Assembly: GCA_022376465.1 (NCBI GenBank)
Contig: JACDTU010000003.1
Location: 1,736,001 to 1,800,000 of the forward strand
Reading direction: 5' to 3'
DNA from: Cubamyces lactineus
Lineage: Eukaryota > Basidiomycota > Agaricomycetes > Polyporales > Polyporaceae
DNA length: 64,000 nucleotides
The stretch's first letter is position 1; every line of letters starts with the position of its first letter. The notes beneath the pieces are model-generated. The model did no database searches. It saw only the letters and a list, made by a program, of their open reading frames with translations, and was not told where the DNA came from. A program made the translations under genes and the position numbers. Below, one piece after another: positions 1 through 10,721 of the stretch.

Positions 1-29
1 GCCAATCTCCTCTCGGCGAGTTTGTCGTA

Positions 30-815
30 ATGTCCCAGATTGTCTCCGTCCCCCCTCGCAGCTCGACGTCCAGTTCGACGTTCATCAAGCAGCTCCAGGA
101 TCAACAGGCTGCTATAAGGAAACGCCTTAACGAGTTGGGTGTAGAAGGCATTCGGAGTCAATTAGAACAGACGTCTATTCAGGATGACCAGCAGTCCATG
201 AACGTTGATGCCGCACCCGGCCCCTCCTCCCCGTCACAAGAAGTCAAACCTATCGGTGCCAAGCAACGGGCCCTCGCACGTTGGGTGTGTGGTGTTACTG
301 CAGTATATATGATGCATTCAAGCAAGCAGTCTGACATGAGCGTACATCTAGGGTGGGGCGGGCGCACACACTGCTACAGCGGCGATGTCGTACGAGGAGG
401 CAGATCGGATTCTCCATGACACATTCGTTAGGGAACAGGAGCACAAGGCGAAGGTACTTGACAGACGGCGGAGGCGAGGCGAAGTCGTCCCAGGCGAGCA
501 ATTAACTCGAGCGGAGATGGATGCACGCATGTGGGCCTTCCTGTGAGCCAGCCTCCGGCTTGTTTCCTCCTATACGCGGTTGACGACTGGTACAGAACGT
601 ACAAACCCTCAGAGTCGGATATGGAAGATGACGACGATGACGACGAAGAGGATGACGAAGAGGAAGAAGAGGGCCGCCCTGCTTGGTGGGATGAAGACGA
701 TCAGGAGGATGGTATCAAGGGGCAGGACATCGTCGAACCCGACTACGAAGACCTGTCGAGTGTGATACGGATCGACGAAGCACGTATCCCATATTCCATT
801 CCGCGAGACGAATAG
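30..815 (+). CDS. Small acidic protein, CCDC97-like (tentative)
   Basis: Three exons: 30 to about 288, about 380-542 and 596-815. The N-terminal third has a coiled-coil-like segment (QLQDQQAAIRKRLNELG). The middle exon reads SYEEADRILHDTFVREQEHK with a basic RRRRRGE stretch, and the C-terminus has a long Asp/Glu run (about residues 155-175) followed by WWDEDDQEDGIKGQDIVEPD. The product is about 210 aa. Donor 1 is ambiguous (GTGTGT run at 285-290); the second intron (GTGAGC..CAG, 543-595) is clear. I recall similar conserved proteins in other basidiomycetes and think of CCDC97-type acidic nuclear proteins, but no catalytic motif is visible and that name is a guess. It converges with the FYVE gene on the other strand, 143 bp away. 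Confidence 0.6.
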
Positions 816-958
816 TGCTATGTATGTTATCAAGATCTGTAACCAGTAATGTGTAGCAGTAGGCATATCCATTGTGCATATCAGAGCATGTGAGCGCAAA
901 GCGGTGATGGTATCCACGAAGCGGGAACGTCCTCCCCCTCTCCCCTCCTATAGTTGTT

Positions 959-3900
959 TCAACGTGCATGTACAGGGCAACTCCTTCCACGCTGCAGCCA
1001 GGACGACAAGCAGGCTGTTTGCGTGTAATGTGAGTGATACTGAATTGAGAGCTAGCAGGTGTTCCTCACCGTTATGGAAGCTGCACAAGCAACTAAGGCG
1101 GGCTACCGTCGAACCCTTCACGAACTCCTCCAGGCAGATGACACCTGTCTCCTTGTGTTAGTCCTGAAGTCGCCGCGTCATGACAGATGATGCATACATT
1201 CGGTACCAATTAGCGTGCTCTCCGCCGGCAACTTGTACACGAGGTATTTGGCCGATTGGGGCGCTTTGCCGCTGCCGCCCTCGAGACAGTTCTTGACATG
1301 GTTCTCTTGGACCTCTGCGGGGCCAAGATTATCCAAAGAGACGTTACAAACGGGGCATCTGTAGAGTGGGGATGAGTCTCGCCGCTACGGCGTACGCATG
1401 ATGCGACTCACTCCGCCAAGTCACTGAGCTGGGAACTAGACTGTGCACGGGTGGGGCTGGGTATCGACAGTCGCGCTTGGTCGATGAAGATTCGCTCCAT
1501 GGAGTTCGTGCGTGAAGTATGCAATCCGCTGGGCACCGTCGCCGTAGCTTCTTCATAGCAATTCCTGCAGACGCGCTGCTGGGTAGCCACCACTGAAGAC
1601 TCTGGGAAAGAGGGGTCATGCACGATGTCAGAAGGATCGAGGAGGGCCCGGTATGACGAGCAACGATCGCAGAAGATGCGGCCGCATCGCCGGCAATGCT
1701 GCATGAAGTATGAGCGCTGGCCGCTTCAACTGCTTGTATCACAATCATTTACTCACATGCTGCAACGTAGATCAGTATGTTGCACGCTGATATTGCGGGA
1801 GAACACTTACTCTGCGGTTTAGGAAGGTAAACCGGCGTCTGCAGTCACGGCATTCGGACACGGCGTCATCTCTCTCCCACTGAGCATGAATTTGATGGGG
1901 CACAGGAGGTGACCATCTTGGAGTCAAGACCTTCTGGGGTGCTTCATGTGTAGGTACGCGGAATTCAGGCGCTTGAGAAAGGTGTGGAGTGAGGTCGGTA
2001 GGTGCTCTTGAACCAGAGCCACTGGCGCGGCCGAAATAGTCAGTCGTGCCGGATCGGATGGATGATGGACGAGCAGTCAGCGGCGGGGACGATGCTCCGG
2101 GGTAATGGAACTCTTCCTCCTCCTCGTCATCGTCGTCCTCGAATTCCATATCTGAGAAACCAGAATGACAATGTGCTCAGCTGTCGGGCAGGAAGTACAT
2201 ACCTTGACCAGAGATCAATAGCCCTTGCTGGCCAGCAGCCAGTCTCCTCCTCTCGAGCTCGCGATTATAGGCGTTTAATAGCACCTCCGCTTGGATTTTC
2301 CGTTCGGTATCATCATCGCCTACGACTGAATTAGAACGGGTCGTAACCTTGGGCTTGACACAGACTCACTGAGAATGCCTTGTCTTAGCTCGTTCGTGGC
2401 GCGTTCGAGCTTGGCAATCATACGACGCGCCTCGAGTGCTGAGCCGGTATCGTTCTCGTCCGTCTGGGGCGTTCCAACAAGGTATCGTGCACGAGCAACG
2501 TAGTCCTGCGAGGACAATCCGGAGCTCGGCATAGTCCCCATTTCCTGGCCATCACTACCTCCGAAGTCGCTTCCGTCGTGTTCAATGTAGGGTATCAGTT
2601 GCCCTTCAACTAGATGGTACATCGCACCATCTGGCTGGAGGAACGGCAAAGGGGGTATATCGAGCCTTCGCCGCATCACTCGGACCCATCGGCGGCGTCT
2701 GACCCAGGTCTGCGGTCCATGGGGATGAGCACCAGAGCTAGTACTCGCACGGCTGCTACTGCGGCTACGACTGCTGCCGCCGAGGCCGACTGCGACGGCC
2801 CCACTGCCGGTTAGCAGCCGCTCAAGCTGAGGCGGTGGCTCAGAGACCCATTGGTCATCCGGATCACTGAACGTGTGCGCGTACTGCCAGCCAGCCTGAG
2901 CATCGACACCTGGATGTGTAACATCGAGAGTCCAATCCGAGCTGAGTGTGTTACAGCGTAAGTTGACGTATAACGACACCCGGGCACGATGACCGCACTT
3001 ACAGCCAGAAATGACTACGATCTGCGCCATCTTGCGACGAGCCTGGCTTTGGTAGGGTGAATGGATCCTCCCGGAGAGGCAGTTGCACATCGCTGCGCCA
3101 CGCGCCAATTCTGTTCCCACTGGTTTCTGAGGGTGCGGGCAAAACCAGTTCGAACGGTGCTCGTTGACCACGTCTTCCTAGCCCGGACGCCGAGAACTTG
3201 GGGCGTCCACCGGACACGGCCAAAGTCTTCAGCCTCACGTCAAGACGCTGATTCTCGTATAGTACCAGCGGCACCGTGGTGTGGACCGCGAGGGGATTGT
3301 ACGAAACGGCAGAATTACGCCACTTGTCCGCTTCGAACCGTTGAAGTACCTTCAATGCAGTGGTCAGTTTATACAGCTGCAGTCATATATATAGCGACTG
3401 ACCTCGCAAATCCACACTTCAAAGACGGCCGCAGCGACATCGTAAGCAGTCTCACCCCAGTTGTTCCTCACTAGAGGGTCGGCAAACTGCTTTGTTAAGA
3501 GGTATAAAACAACAGGGAGGTGTCCTTTCGAGGCCGCGTTCACTATGCTAGTTGTGAGTTTCACAATGTCCAGCTGATGAATAAAGTCACTCACTCAGCG
3601 GCGTCCATCCACCCTTACTACGCACGTCCACGCCGGGAGCGCCGTCCACCTCAGATGTAGCTCCACCCTGCTCACAGAGCCAACGAACGATATCGAGGTA
3701 GCCCTGTCGAAAATGAGTATCGGAGGTACCGCATTTATAGCTTATGAGATTGAGTTACCTTAGAGCACGCATTATGTAGAGCAGTCCACCCATCTGCGTC
3801 TTTTGCATGCACATCGGATTTCTCGGGCAATAGATAGGCGATAACTTGTAGGTGCCCGTTCAGCGCAGCCTTATGCAAAGCGGTCTGACAACCCATTCAT

Positions 3901-4617
3901 TGGTATACGACATTTGGGCTTCGTGATAGCGCTTTCAACGCACCTCGCCCTCTTTGTCTTCGATATCCGGAATTGCGCCACAATCCTCCACGACTTACGC
4001 AGCCACTCAGTCGTGTGTACGGAAAGATAAATTGAGGCGTACGTACGCCACTTCACAATGTCCAAATAGCCTCTGCTCGCCGCTGCATGCAAGGCCGTCA
4101 ATCCCGTACGTGGCGAAGCGTCGTTCGCCAACTCGAACGGATCCACGTCATCTGTGCGCACGGCCTTCCTGAACTCCGTTTGGATACGTCTGAGGTCACC
4201 GGATGCGGCAGCAGCATGCAAAGCTTCGAGTTGCGCAGCACTTGGGTGGCTCTTCGAGAGCACAGAGGATTGAGACAGTTGCGGCTGCTGTACGAGTGGG
4301 TCCGGCGTTGGTGTGCTCGCTCTAGGAGGCGAGCGGTGGACAACAGGAGAATCAATTGCTACAGGTGCTTCAGCAATTTGGCCGGCTGGGTTCCCCGCCT
4401 CCGTCTCCGCGTCGGGGTAGATGAACTCTTCATCATCTGAATCGTCGTGCATGGGTGGTGAATTCGAGGCAGGAGATGCGACACTACTTGCGACTCTGAG
4501 GACACGTGCCGGAGCAGGCAGGACGTCACTTCTTGAACCGCGCTCAGCCACATACTGGAGAACTCACTCGTCAATCGTACTGAGAAGATGCGAGGCCGAG
4601 TGGAGGCCAAGACTCAT
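959..4617 (-). CDS. Ankyrin / dysferlin-peroxin-like / FYVE / RING protein (candidate endosomal E3 ligase)
   Basis: Fifteen exons (minus): 4617-4568, 4495-4047, 3993-3944, 3884-3759, 3703-3591, 3547-3403, 3349-3003, 2941-2370, 2325-2203, 2151-1811, 1759-1757, 1698-1412, 1358-1198, 1144-1070 and 1014-959; 965 aa. After an acidic leader come about four ankyrin repeats (LTALHAAASRGYLDIV, ETALHKAALNGHLQV, GWTALHNACSKGYLDIV, NAASKGHLPVVLYLL). A dysferlin/peroxin-like module follows (PLVLYENQR; GWQYAHTF; WVRRRRWVRVMRRR). Next is an FYVE finger with CRDC, the PI3P-binding RRHHCRRCG and RVCRNC, then a CPVC..H..NC finger, and a C-terminal RING-H2 (CVICLEEF, CLCSFHNAC, WL, CPVH). By analogy with yeast Pib1 (FYVE plus RING) it should bind PI3P membranes and ubiquitinate endosomal or vacuolar cargo; the ankyrin/DysF additions suggest protein or membrane adaptors. 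The exon 5 donor is slightly uncertain. Confidence 0.88.
1757..1759 (-). other. 3-nt microexon encoding one hist of the FYVE signature
   Basis: A single codon CAT lies between TTGCAG and GTGAGT on the minus strand. It is flanked by a 51-nt intron (1760-1810) and a 58-nt intron (1699-1756). Including it gives RRHHCRRCG, the exact FYVE PI3P-binding core; skipping it gives RRHCRRCG, one histidine short. Flanking exons keep frame either way because both introns are phase 0. Confidence 0.85.
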
Positions 4618-6509
4618 GACAAGAGTTGGGGACAGAGAGTCGAGAGAGCAAAATGCCCGTGAGGCTCAGCACAACATCGCAGGCGAAAAGTTCGGTGCTA
4701 ATTGATGATGCACCGTCACGATCACATGACCATCGCGCCCAAAATGAAAAAGGCGCCCGATGCCCGTCTTGAATCTTGATTCTGTCGACGAGGCGCGCCG
4801 GTTCAAGCTCGCACAAGCTCACCGCTGGTGCCATCTGGAGCACGACTGCGCGGTACGTCGAGATTCTTATGTGGCAACTCAAGCAGGTACGCTATCCAAC
4901 GTGTTTAAATCCTTGTATTCGAGCGTAGTGTGTTCCTCACCACGCGTATGCGCACAATCCAGTGCCTATCCTCTTTGATGCGACTCGGATGAGCTACAGG
5001 TCTCAGAGGCTAGGTTGGAGACACATCTCACTCGGAACAGACTGCCGTCGATAACCAAGCACCTTGCAAGGCCTAACAGATGCTGCGGTAGACCGTAGCT
5101 AGACGGGATATCTTCTCCCCGCACCCCCTCTCCCTTGGCCAGAAGCACGATGATATAGCACAACATCGTGATGCACGTTCGTCGAACGTTGCGTCTTTTA
5201 GGCGGCGATCTTCCTGAACTACCGAGGTCATTAGACGAGGCTTGAACGAATGCGAAGCCTCGCATCCTTCGAGACTTGTTCTTCACGCCCATAACAGGAA
5301 CCCCGTCAACTTTAGACCGTTGTTCTCTCAGGCGATCGCATCGTCGACTCAATATCTCAACGTTGATATCCAGGTATAGCACTCTCCAATGGTGTTGCAT
5401 CCGTATTGTCGAACGCAGGCAAACTCAACCCTGCCGTAAATCTCATACTACGTACACTTACAATAGGCTGAGGGTGCCCGACGCCATCCTTAACCCAGCG
5501 ATCAATCCCTTTTCGACTCTCTAATGCACAGCCCTGCCATGGTTCAAGTTCATGCGTTTTGCGCTTTAGGCTAAGGTTTCATCTACGTCAAGTTTAGCAT
5601 TTGTTGCCCCGAGGCTCTACTGCTGCAGGGACCAGCAGGTCAAGGTCTGCTCTGCCACCTTGTTTTACTACTAAAAATACCAAGTTCTCTCGTCTCGTGT
5701 CCTCCGTCCTCTGCACGACGACACGGTCCTTGTCTCCTTAGCAGCGTGCACCTTTAGCCCCAGCCACCTACCGGTGGCATATGTATTGTATACAAGCTCG
5801 ACATAAGCTAACGCGGGCAAGTACGTACAAGTCGAACTCCTCTCGCATCATGACCCGCGGCGTCATTTTACCGCTCGATACTATGTGCTATCGCACATAG
5901 GCCCCAGGTGTGTCACCGTGCCCGCTATACTACGGAACTCAATCAATGCCGGCAGGTGTCGACTCAAGGGAGCATCCCAGATTCATCATTCATGGACCCT
6001 TGCTGCATGTCTAGGTCGTGGTCTTCTAAGGTTTGAGAATTGTGCAGAGAACCCTTGGATGCTGCGGTAATAACTGCCATTTGCGTGGCGGCCCACCCCC
6101 GTATCACTCGACCAGAAGGACGGCGACCTGCCATGGTGCACATTCTTCTAATCCTGCAACTTTGGGGTGCGATTATGCTGGGTTCGTTCCTAGTCATCGG
6201 AGAAGGCTTCCACAAACGCTAAGCCTCGCTTTCTTAGAGATACCGCGGACATGCTGAAATAGGCTCGCGCATCCCTTCAAACCAGGTAACCCGTGGAATT
6301 CACGCCACAAGACGCCGTCCAAATGGTTCTACAACCTGACATGCTGCTGTCGCCGGGGTCACGCGTGGTACGCACCTATTCCCTTAGGCCGAGTTGGACT
6401 CCAGCTCGCAGCCGCTATAAAATAGCGGTAGAAGGGACTAGCCGTCGTTCGCAATCCAGCAAGCCGTCCGTCCCCTGCCCCTAGCCAACTCACGGATCGC
6501 ATCTTTGTC
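4618..6509. other. Gene-poor stretch; nothing recognised
   Basis: About 1.9 kb between the FYVE gene start and the next plus-strand gene. Open frames here (for example a 144-codon minus frame at 4966-5400) lack recognisable domains, and I could not join them into a spliced gene. The last 100 bases hold the promoter of the 6.5-kb gene. The rest is likely 5' regulatory sequence or decayed DNA. Confidence 0.5.
6412..6428 (+). promoter_or_regulatory. TATA box inside a palindrome, upstream of the MYND-like gene
   Basis: CCGCTATAAAATAGCGG: a TATAAAA core with 7-bp inverted arms (CCGCTAT/ATAGCGG) and a 3-nt centre. It lies 82 bp before the ATG at 6510, a suitable distance for a fungal TATA element. 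Promoter function is inferred from position and motif. Confidence 0.5.
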
Positions 6510-7767
6510 ATGGTTCATACTTTCTGCGCCTTTGGCCCATGTATCGCTCGCAGCTCTCCGAATATTAGCTGTCCGGGCTGCAACCGTGCCCTCTATTGCA
6601 GCTTGGACCATCAGCGCAAGGCAAGCCTCATAAGTTCTGCTGTTGGTATTGTCGTGCTCCCAACTGACATCCTGAATGTAGGACTTCATCCATCGTTTGT
6701 GCGAGTGCCAATCAGCCTCGTCTCCTGAGCCTTCTGCCAACGTACAGAAACGACAGCTGAACATCCTGCTCTTCCCTGCGGACGATGATAAGCCCAAGAT
6801 GGTTCAAACCGAGATCGAGGTCGGACCCGACCCCCAGGAGCCAAGCGTGAAGAAGCATCTCCTCCGTTTTCAGGACTTTCTCCACTGCCCAAAGTCCGTC
6901 CACATGCCCGTAGGGCCAATCGCCCCGACATCTCCCCGTAGCAGGCTCTTCCTCGCGTTCGATCCCAATCTCGACGACGACGACGCCCCTAAGAACCGTG
7001 CCATACAGAAGCTCTTGGGTGATGCGCTCGAATTCCCTGTCCCACTACGCGGCGTAGTGGTTGGCTACCGCGCCCGCGAGCCTTCCCGCGAGTTCACACA
7101 GTTCTTGGACGTCTCGCCCAAGGACGTGCCTACTTTCACCTCGTTCCTGCGCAAGCGCAAGCTGCCCGAATCTTGTTTCCAGTGGTACCACCTCGGGCGT
7201 CCTCTGAGCAGTACGGGCTCGGGCCCCTCCGAGAGGATGCTCAGCGTCTTGCTCTTCCCCGCCGGCGGAGCCACGCCGCAGGTCGTCCAAACCGAGATTC
7301 AGGTCCAGGACGACCCCAATAACCCAGGCGAGAAGAAGCACGCCGTCGACTTCGAATCGTTCTTCCATACCTCCACTACCGTCCACATCCCCATAGGCCC
7401 CGTGTCCGAGTCGACCTCTCCCCGTAGCAGGCTGTTCCTCGCGTTCGACAACACACTCGATGACGACGACGCCCCCCGCAACCCCGCTATACAGAAGCTC
7501 ATGGGCGGCGGGCCCGGATATCCGGTACCCATGCGCGGTACCGTGGTGGGATACCGTGCGCGCGAGCCTGTAGACGACTTCACGCAGCTCATGGACGTGT
7601 CCCTTGCGGACGTCCCTGCGATCGCTTCCTTCCTGCGCAGTAGAAAGCTGCCCGAGTATAGCATGAGGTGGCGTCAAGTGGGTGGAAAGGGCTCCCGGCC
7701 TGATGTGGAGTCGATGGCGGACATGCTCGCGATGCTTGTCATATGTCGTATGCTCTTCGATCTCTAG
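6510..7767 (+). CDS. MYND-like zinc-finger protein with tandem duplicated domain (paralogue A)
   Basis: Two exons: 6510-6620 and 6682-7767; 398 aa. The intron has a GC donor (AAG|GCAAGC) and TAG acceptor and sits at the same phase-0 site, just after the HQ.. finger segment, as in the three paralogues at 23.6, 26.8 and 28.5 kb. The N-terminal finger is C-x4-C..C-x2-C..YC-x3-HQ..H-x2-C, a MYND layout with His where the usual SxxCQ cysteine stands. Then come two tandem copies of an unrecognised domain of about 150 aa (about residues 52-210 and 215-370). Both carry LLFPA, VQTEI, HxPxGP, RLFLAFD, VGYRAREP, FTQ and a C-terminal FLR.RKLPE. Unlike the copies at 23.6 and 26.8 kb it ends soon after the second domain, without a long hydrophobic tail. 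Function unknown; MYND fingers usually bind proline-rich peptides. Confidence 0.82.
6621..6681 (+). other. Non-canonical GC-AG intron
   Basis: This 61-nt intron begins GCAAGC and ends TGTAG. The site is supported by the three paralogous genes, each of which splices at the same codon with a GT donor. GC-AG introns are a known minor class handled by the U2 spliceosome. Confidence 0.75.
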
Positions 7768-8148
7768 ACGATGACCGCGATTGGGAGTGCTGTAGAATGC
7801 ACCCTGTTAGTTTCTTTCTCTACCTGTGGTGCCTAGGTCTGCTCAGAAGTGTGTCCGGAGCTCGTCTGCGTTTGTACCATAGTTACCGTCGAGTCGCCAG
7901 TATTCCCGACCTTGTATACCGACCATTATCCACCGCTTTGAACGACTACTCGGAGCGAATGCCTGAACCAAAATCGCACGGCGTCAGAGGACAGTCAAAT
8001 TCAAACAGTTCTACGAGCTATGACTACACTGGCGACGGTCTTAGATACACGGGGAACGTAAAGTATCGGTACACGACGATATTCTAGACATTGGTATGCA
8101 CAATCACCCACTACCGCCTTCACAGCATTACAAAGTTCGCCTGTCGCG
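7768..8148. other. Convergent intergenic region; no gene seen
   Basis: About 380 bp between two convergent stop codons. A 114-codon plus frame overlaps the end of the zinc-finger gene and runs to 8087, but it has no recognisable domain. The region is best read as two 3' UTRs. Confidence 0.5.
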
Positions 8149-10721
8149 TCACTTTGACATACCAAAGGTCTCCACATGGAGCGTCACCGACGGCGCGCCC
8201 CTAAGGACGTTCGCGGGGCTCGTCAGCTTGGACGACAAGATGCGCGAGACCGACGCGGACAGCGACAACGGCCCAGCAACTATCGAAGAATCAAGCGTCA
8301 ACGACGTGCACAACATACAGAAGAGCAAACGAAGAAAGCACTGACCATCGACAGAGACCGGCCCCGCGGAGGAGTCGATGCTCTCCTGCAAGACGCGACG
8401 GATGCTCGGCCGTCCGTGGACGATCTTGAGCGAGGAGTACACCGGCAGCTCTTTGTCGAACTTCTCGACCTCTGAGGGGCTCGTCGGGGTAGACGATCCA
8501 TCGGACGGCGCGTACATGGCGTTGCGCGGGATCTCTGGGAGCGTGCAGGTCCGCCCCGTGATGTAGATGTTGGGCTCGACAATGAGCGACGTGGACTGGG
8601 CGGCGGACAGCGCCTCGTAGAGCGTCTTGGAGATCCATTCGAGGTGGTCTGCGATGAATAATCGGCTGCATGAGACATGCCGAGCGTCAGGACGGACGGA
8701 TGGACGGGTGTGCTCACCGGACTCGCGGACGGCCCACACGAATACGACCCGACGCACTTCCGACGTTCCTGCACGCGCGCGGCTATGCGCACACAGAGCA
8801 GAGATAGTGTCAGGCACGACGCCAATGAACGCAGCCACTGACAGCCCCGAGAATCACTCACTGCACAAGGTCCAGGAGGAGTGGGAGCGTGTACGAAACG
8901 CCTGAACCGCCTATCGTGGCTATCAGCCCCGGCTTTCACGAATACTGACGCGGGGGGGATCGGCTCACCAGCAATCAGCACACAGGTGCTGTATCCGGAG
9001 AGGTCTGGCGGGCACCCGTACGGGCCATCGACGAAGGCAGGCACGCGGCTCTGGCCATGACGGTTCGCGTGCTCCCTCAGACGGCCGGTGAAGCCTCGCC
9101 TGCCTCGAATAAGGAAGACGACGTCCTTCTCGCTAGGCCCGTCCGTCCCATCCAAAGACGTGGGGATGCTCGCGATAGTGAACGGGTGCGCCTCAGTCGG
9201 CAGGTCGCTCACGGTGGGCAGGACGACGTATGCGTGTTGGCCAGGACGCCAGCGGAACTTGCGCTTCAGCGTGAGACGGATGGTGTCGGACGACACGAGC
9301 TCGACCGTCGCCGTCCCGTACTCGTGCTCGGTGCCCCCCTTTCCTCTGTTGTTCCACAGCAGCCGCGCGGTGCGAAGCACGCGGTCGAAGGCCCACACGA
9401 CCAAAGCCGGCCAGAAGTAGTCCCCGAAGCTATATCGAGCAAGTCAGCAAGCGCAATTCACTCTCGCATCGCGCGTGAGCGAGCAGATGCCGGGGAAACG
9501 AACGCACTCGACCTCGCGCGCGTGCAGATAGCCGCCGATGATGAATATGCTGCGAGCCGTGCGAAGGTCAGCGGGGGACTCAATGGCGAAGAGGGGACAC
9601 GAGGGCGCTCACCCGACGAGGATGATGTGGGAGACCAGGAAGAACTCGAAGAAGGCGTTCCGGATGAAGCGGACCGAGAGGATGGTGGCTAATGTGAATG
9701 CCGTCAGCCCAGTCGCGCCCCATCGCATCCATGCGTGCGAGAAGTCGAACTTCTCGGTGAGACTGACGATCCATGAGGTCAACAACGCCCGTATTGAGCG
9801 ATTTCTCGGCACTCACCCAGAGGCCGCACGACAGAGGGCATGTATCCATAGGAGGACAAGACAAGTTCGTGCTGCGGCACGATGCAAGATGTTCAGCTGT
9901 CATAAACATTCAGTATTGTAGAACGTAAAATCTGATCGACTGAGTTGTCACCTTTTCGTGGCCAATACCGGTCAATACTGAGAGATTATTAGCAGCCATC
10001 CTGTGAGGACCGTTCAAGTAGACTCACAAGAGATCATGTTATTCTTCCCAGCCAAAGCGACGATGAAAGGGAGCTGACAAGACGCCAGGTGCGCCGCCCT
10101 ATCCTCGAAGAACCAAGTCTCGAGGTTGAAACCTGTAGACACAAGGTGAGTAGAGTATACAATACGACCGGAACAAGAGTGACACTAACTGTTCGTCAGC
10201 GCAAGACTCAGCATGGTCGCGATATATCCGCATATGAAGAACAGCTCTGTCAGGGTGGCGGTGCCAACACCAAGGGGGACCTGGACCCGGAAGGCTACCA
10301 CTCGGAAAGCCGAGGCGGCCGCTTGAGGGATACGCCGCCACGATGCCTTTCCTGTCCGACCGGGGAGCACGCCTTCACCTGCCGTGCTCTTTTCGGACTT
10401 TTCAGAGGGCCGCTCCACAGAGCGTCGATAGAAGAGGGCTGCCAAGGCGAGACGCAGGAGCCGGACGACCAGTAAGAAAGCGATGATGCCCGCGATGAGC
10501 AACCACAGCTCCTTGATCGCCTTCTTCTGCTGTGCTGCCTTGATAGCCTTGTCGGCGGCGGTGGGCTCGTGGCCGCGAGGGCGGATGCGCGGGGAGAGCG
10601 TCGGCCAGGACATCTTCAGCTCGAGGGCTAGGAGCGGTGCTCGGGAGGCGTTCCTCACAGCGACCTGGTTGCTGAAGTCATCGTATTTATGGCCTCTTGC
10701 ATTGCCCCCCAGGGGAAGCAT
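8149..10721 (-). CDS. Ferric/cupric reductase transmembrane component (FRE/NOX family)
   Basis: Eleven exons (minus): 10721-10190, 10132-10028, 9977-9952, 9896-9817, 9762-9613, 9549-9508, 9429-8969, 8910-8862, 8782-8718, 8648-8346 and 8279-8149; 647 aa. An N-terminal TM helix (WLLIAGIIAFLLVV) precedes the ferric-reductase core: FIVALAGKNN, LTGIGHEKLNILHRAAART with candidate haem histidines, and VSHIILVGIFIIGGYLHARE. The cytosolic half has an FAD-binding segment (RPGQHAYV, HPFTIAS, DGPYG) and an NADPH site (IAGGSGVSYTLPLLLDLV, VVFVWAVRES). The C-terminus has VLRGAPSVTLHVETF. It should move electrons from cytosolic NADPH to extracellular Fe3+ or Cu2+ for high-affinity uptake. The start is uncertain: the frame stays open upstream (GGIFCETLLHPRDG) to about 10816, so an extra 5' exon is likely. 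Confidence 0.9.

Noticed and set aside
4359..4610. Alternative N-terminus of the FYVE protein (MASTRPRIF frame)
   Set aside because: That frame does not reach the DSDDEEFIYPD segment; the 50-nt first exon plus GTGAGT intron does, with correct phase.
4760..4978. Short plus frame starting MPVLNLDSVDEARR
   Set aside because: No homology recognised, no splice partner found, and it overlaps the likely promoter of the FYVE gene.
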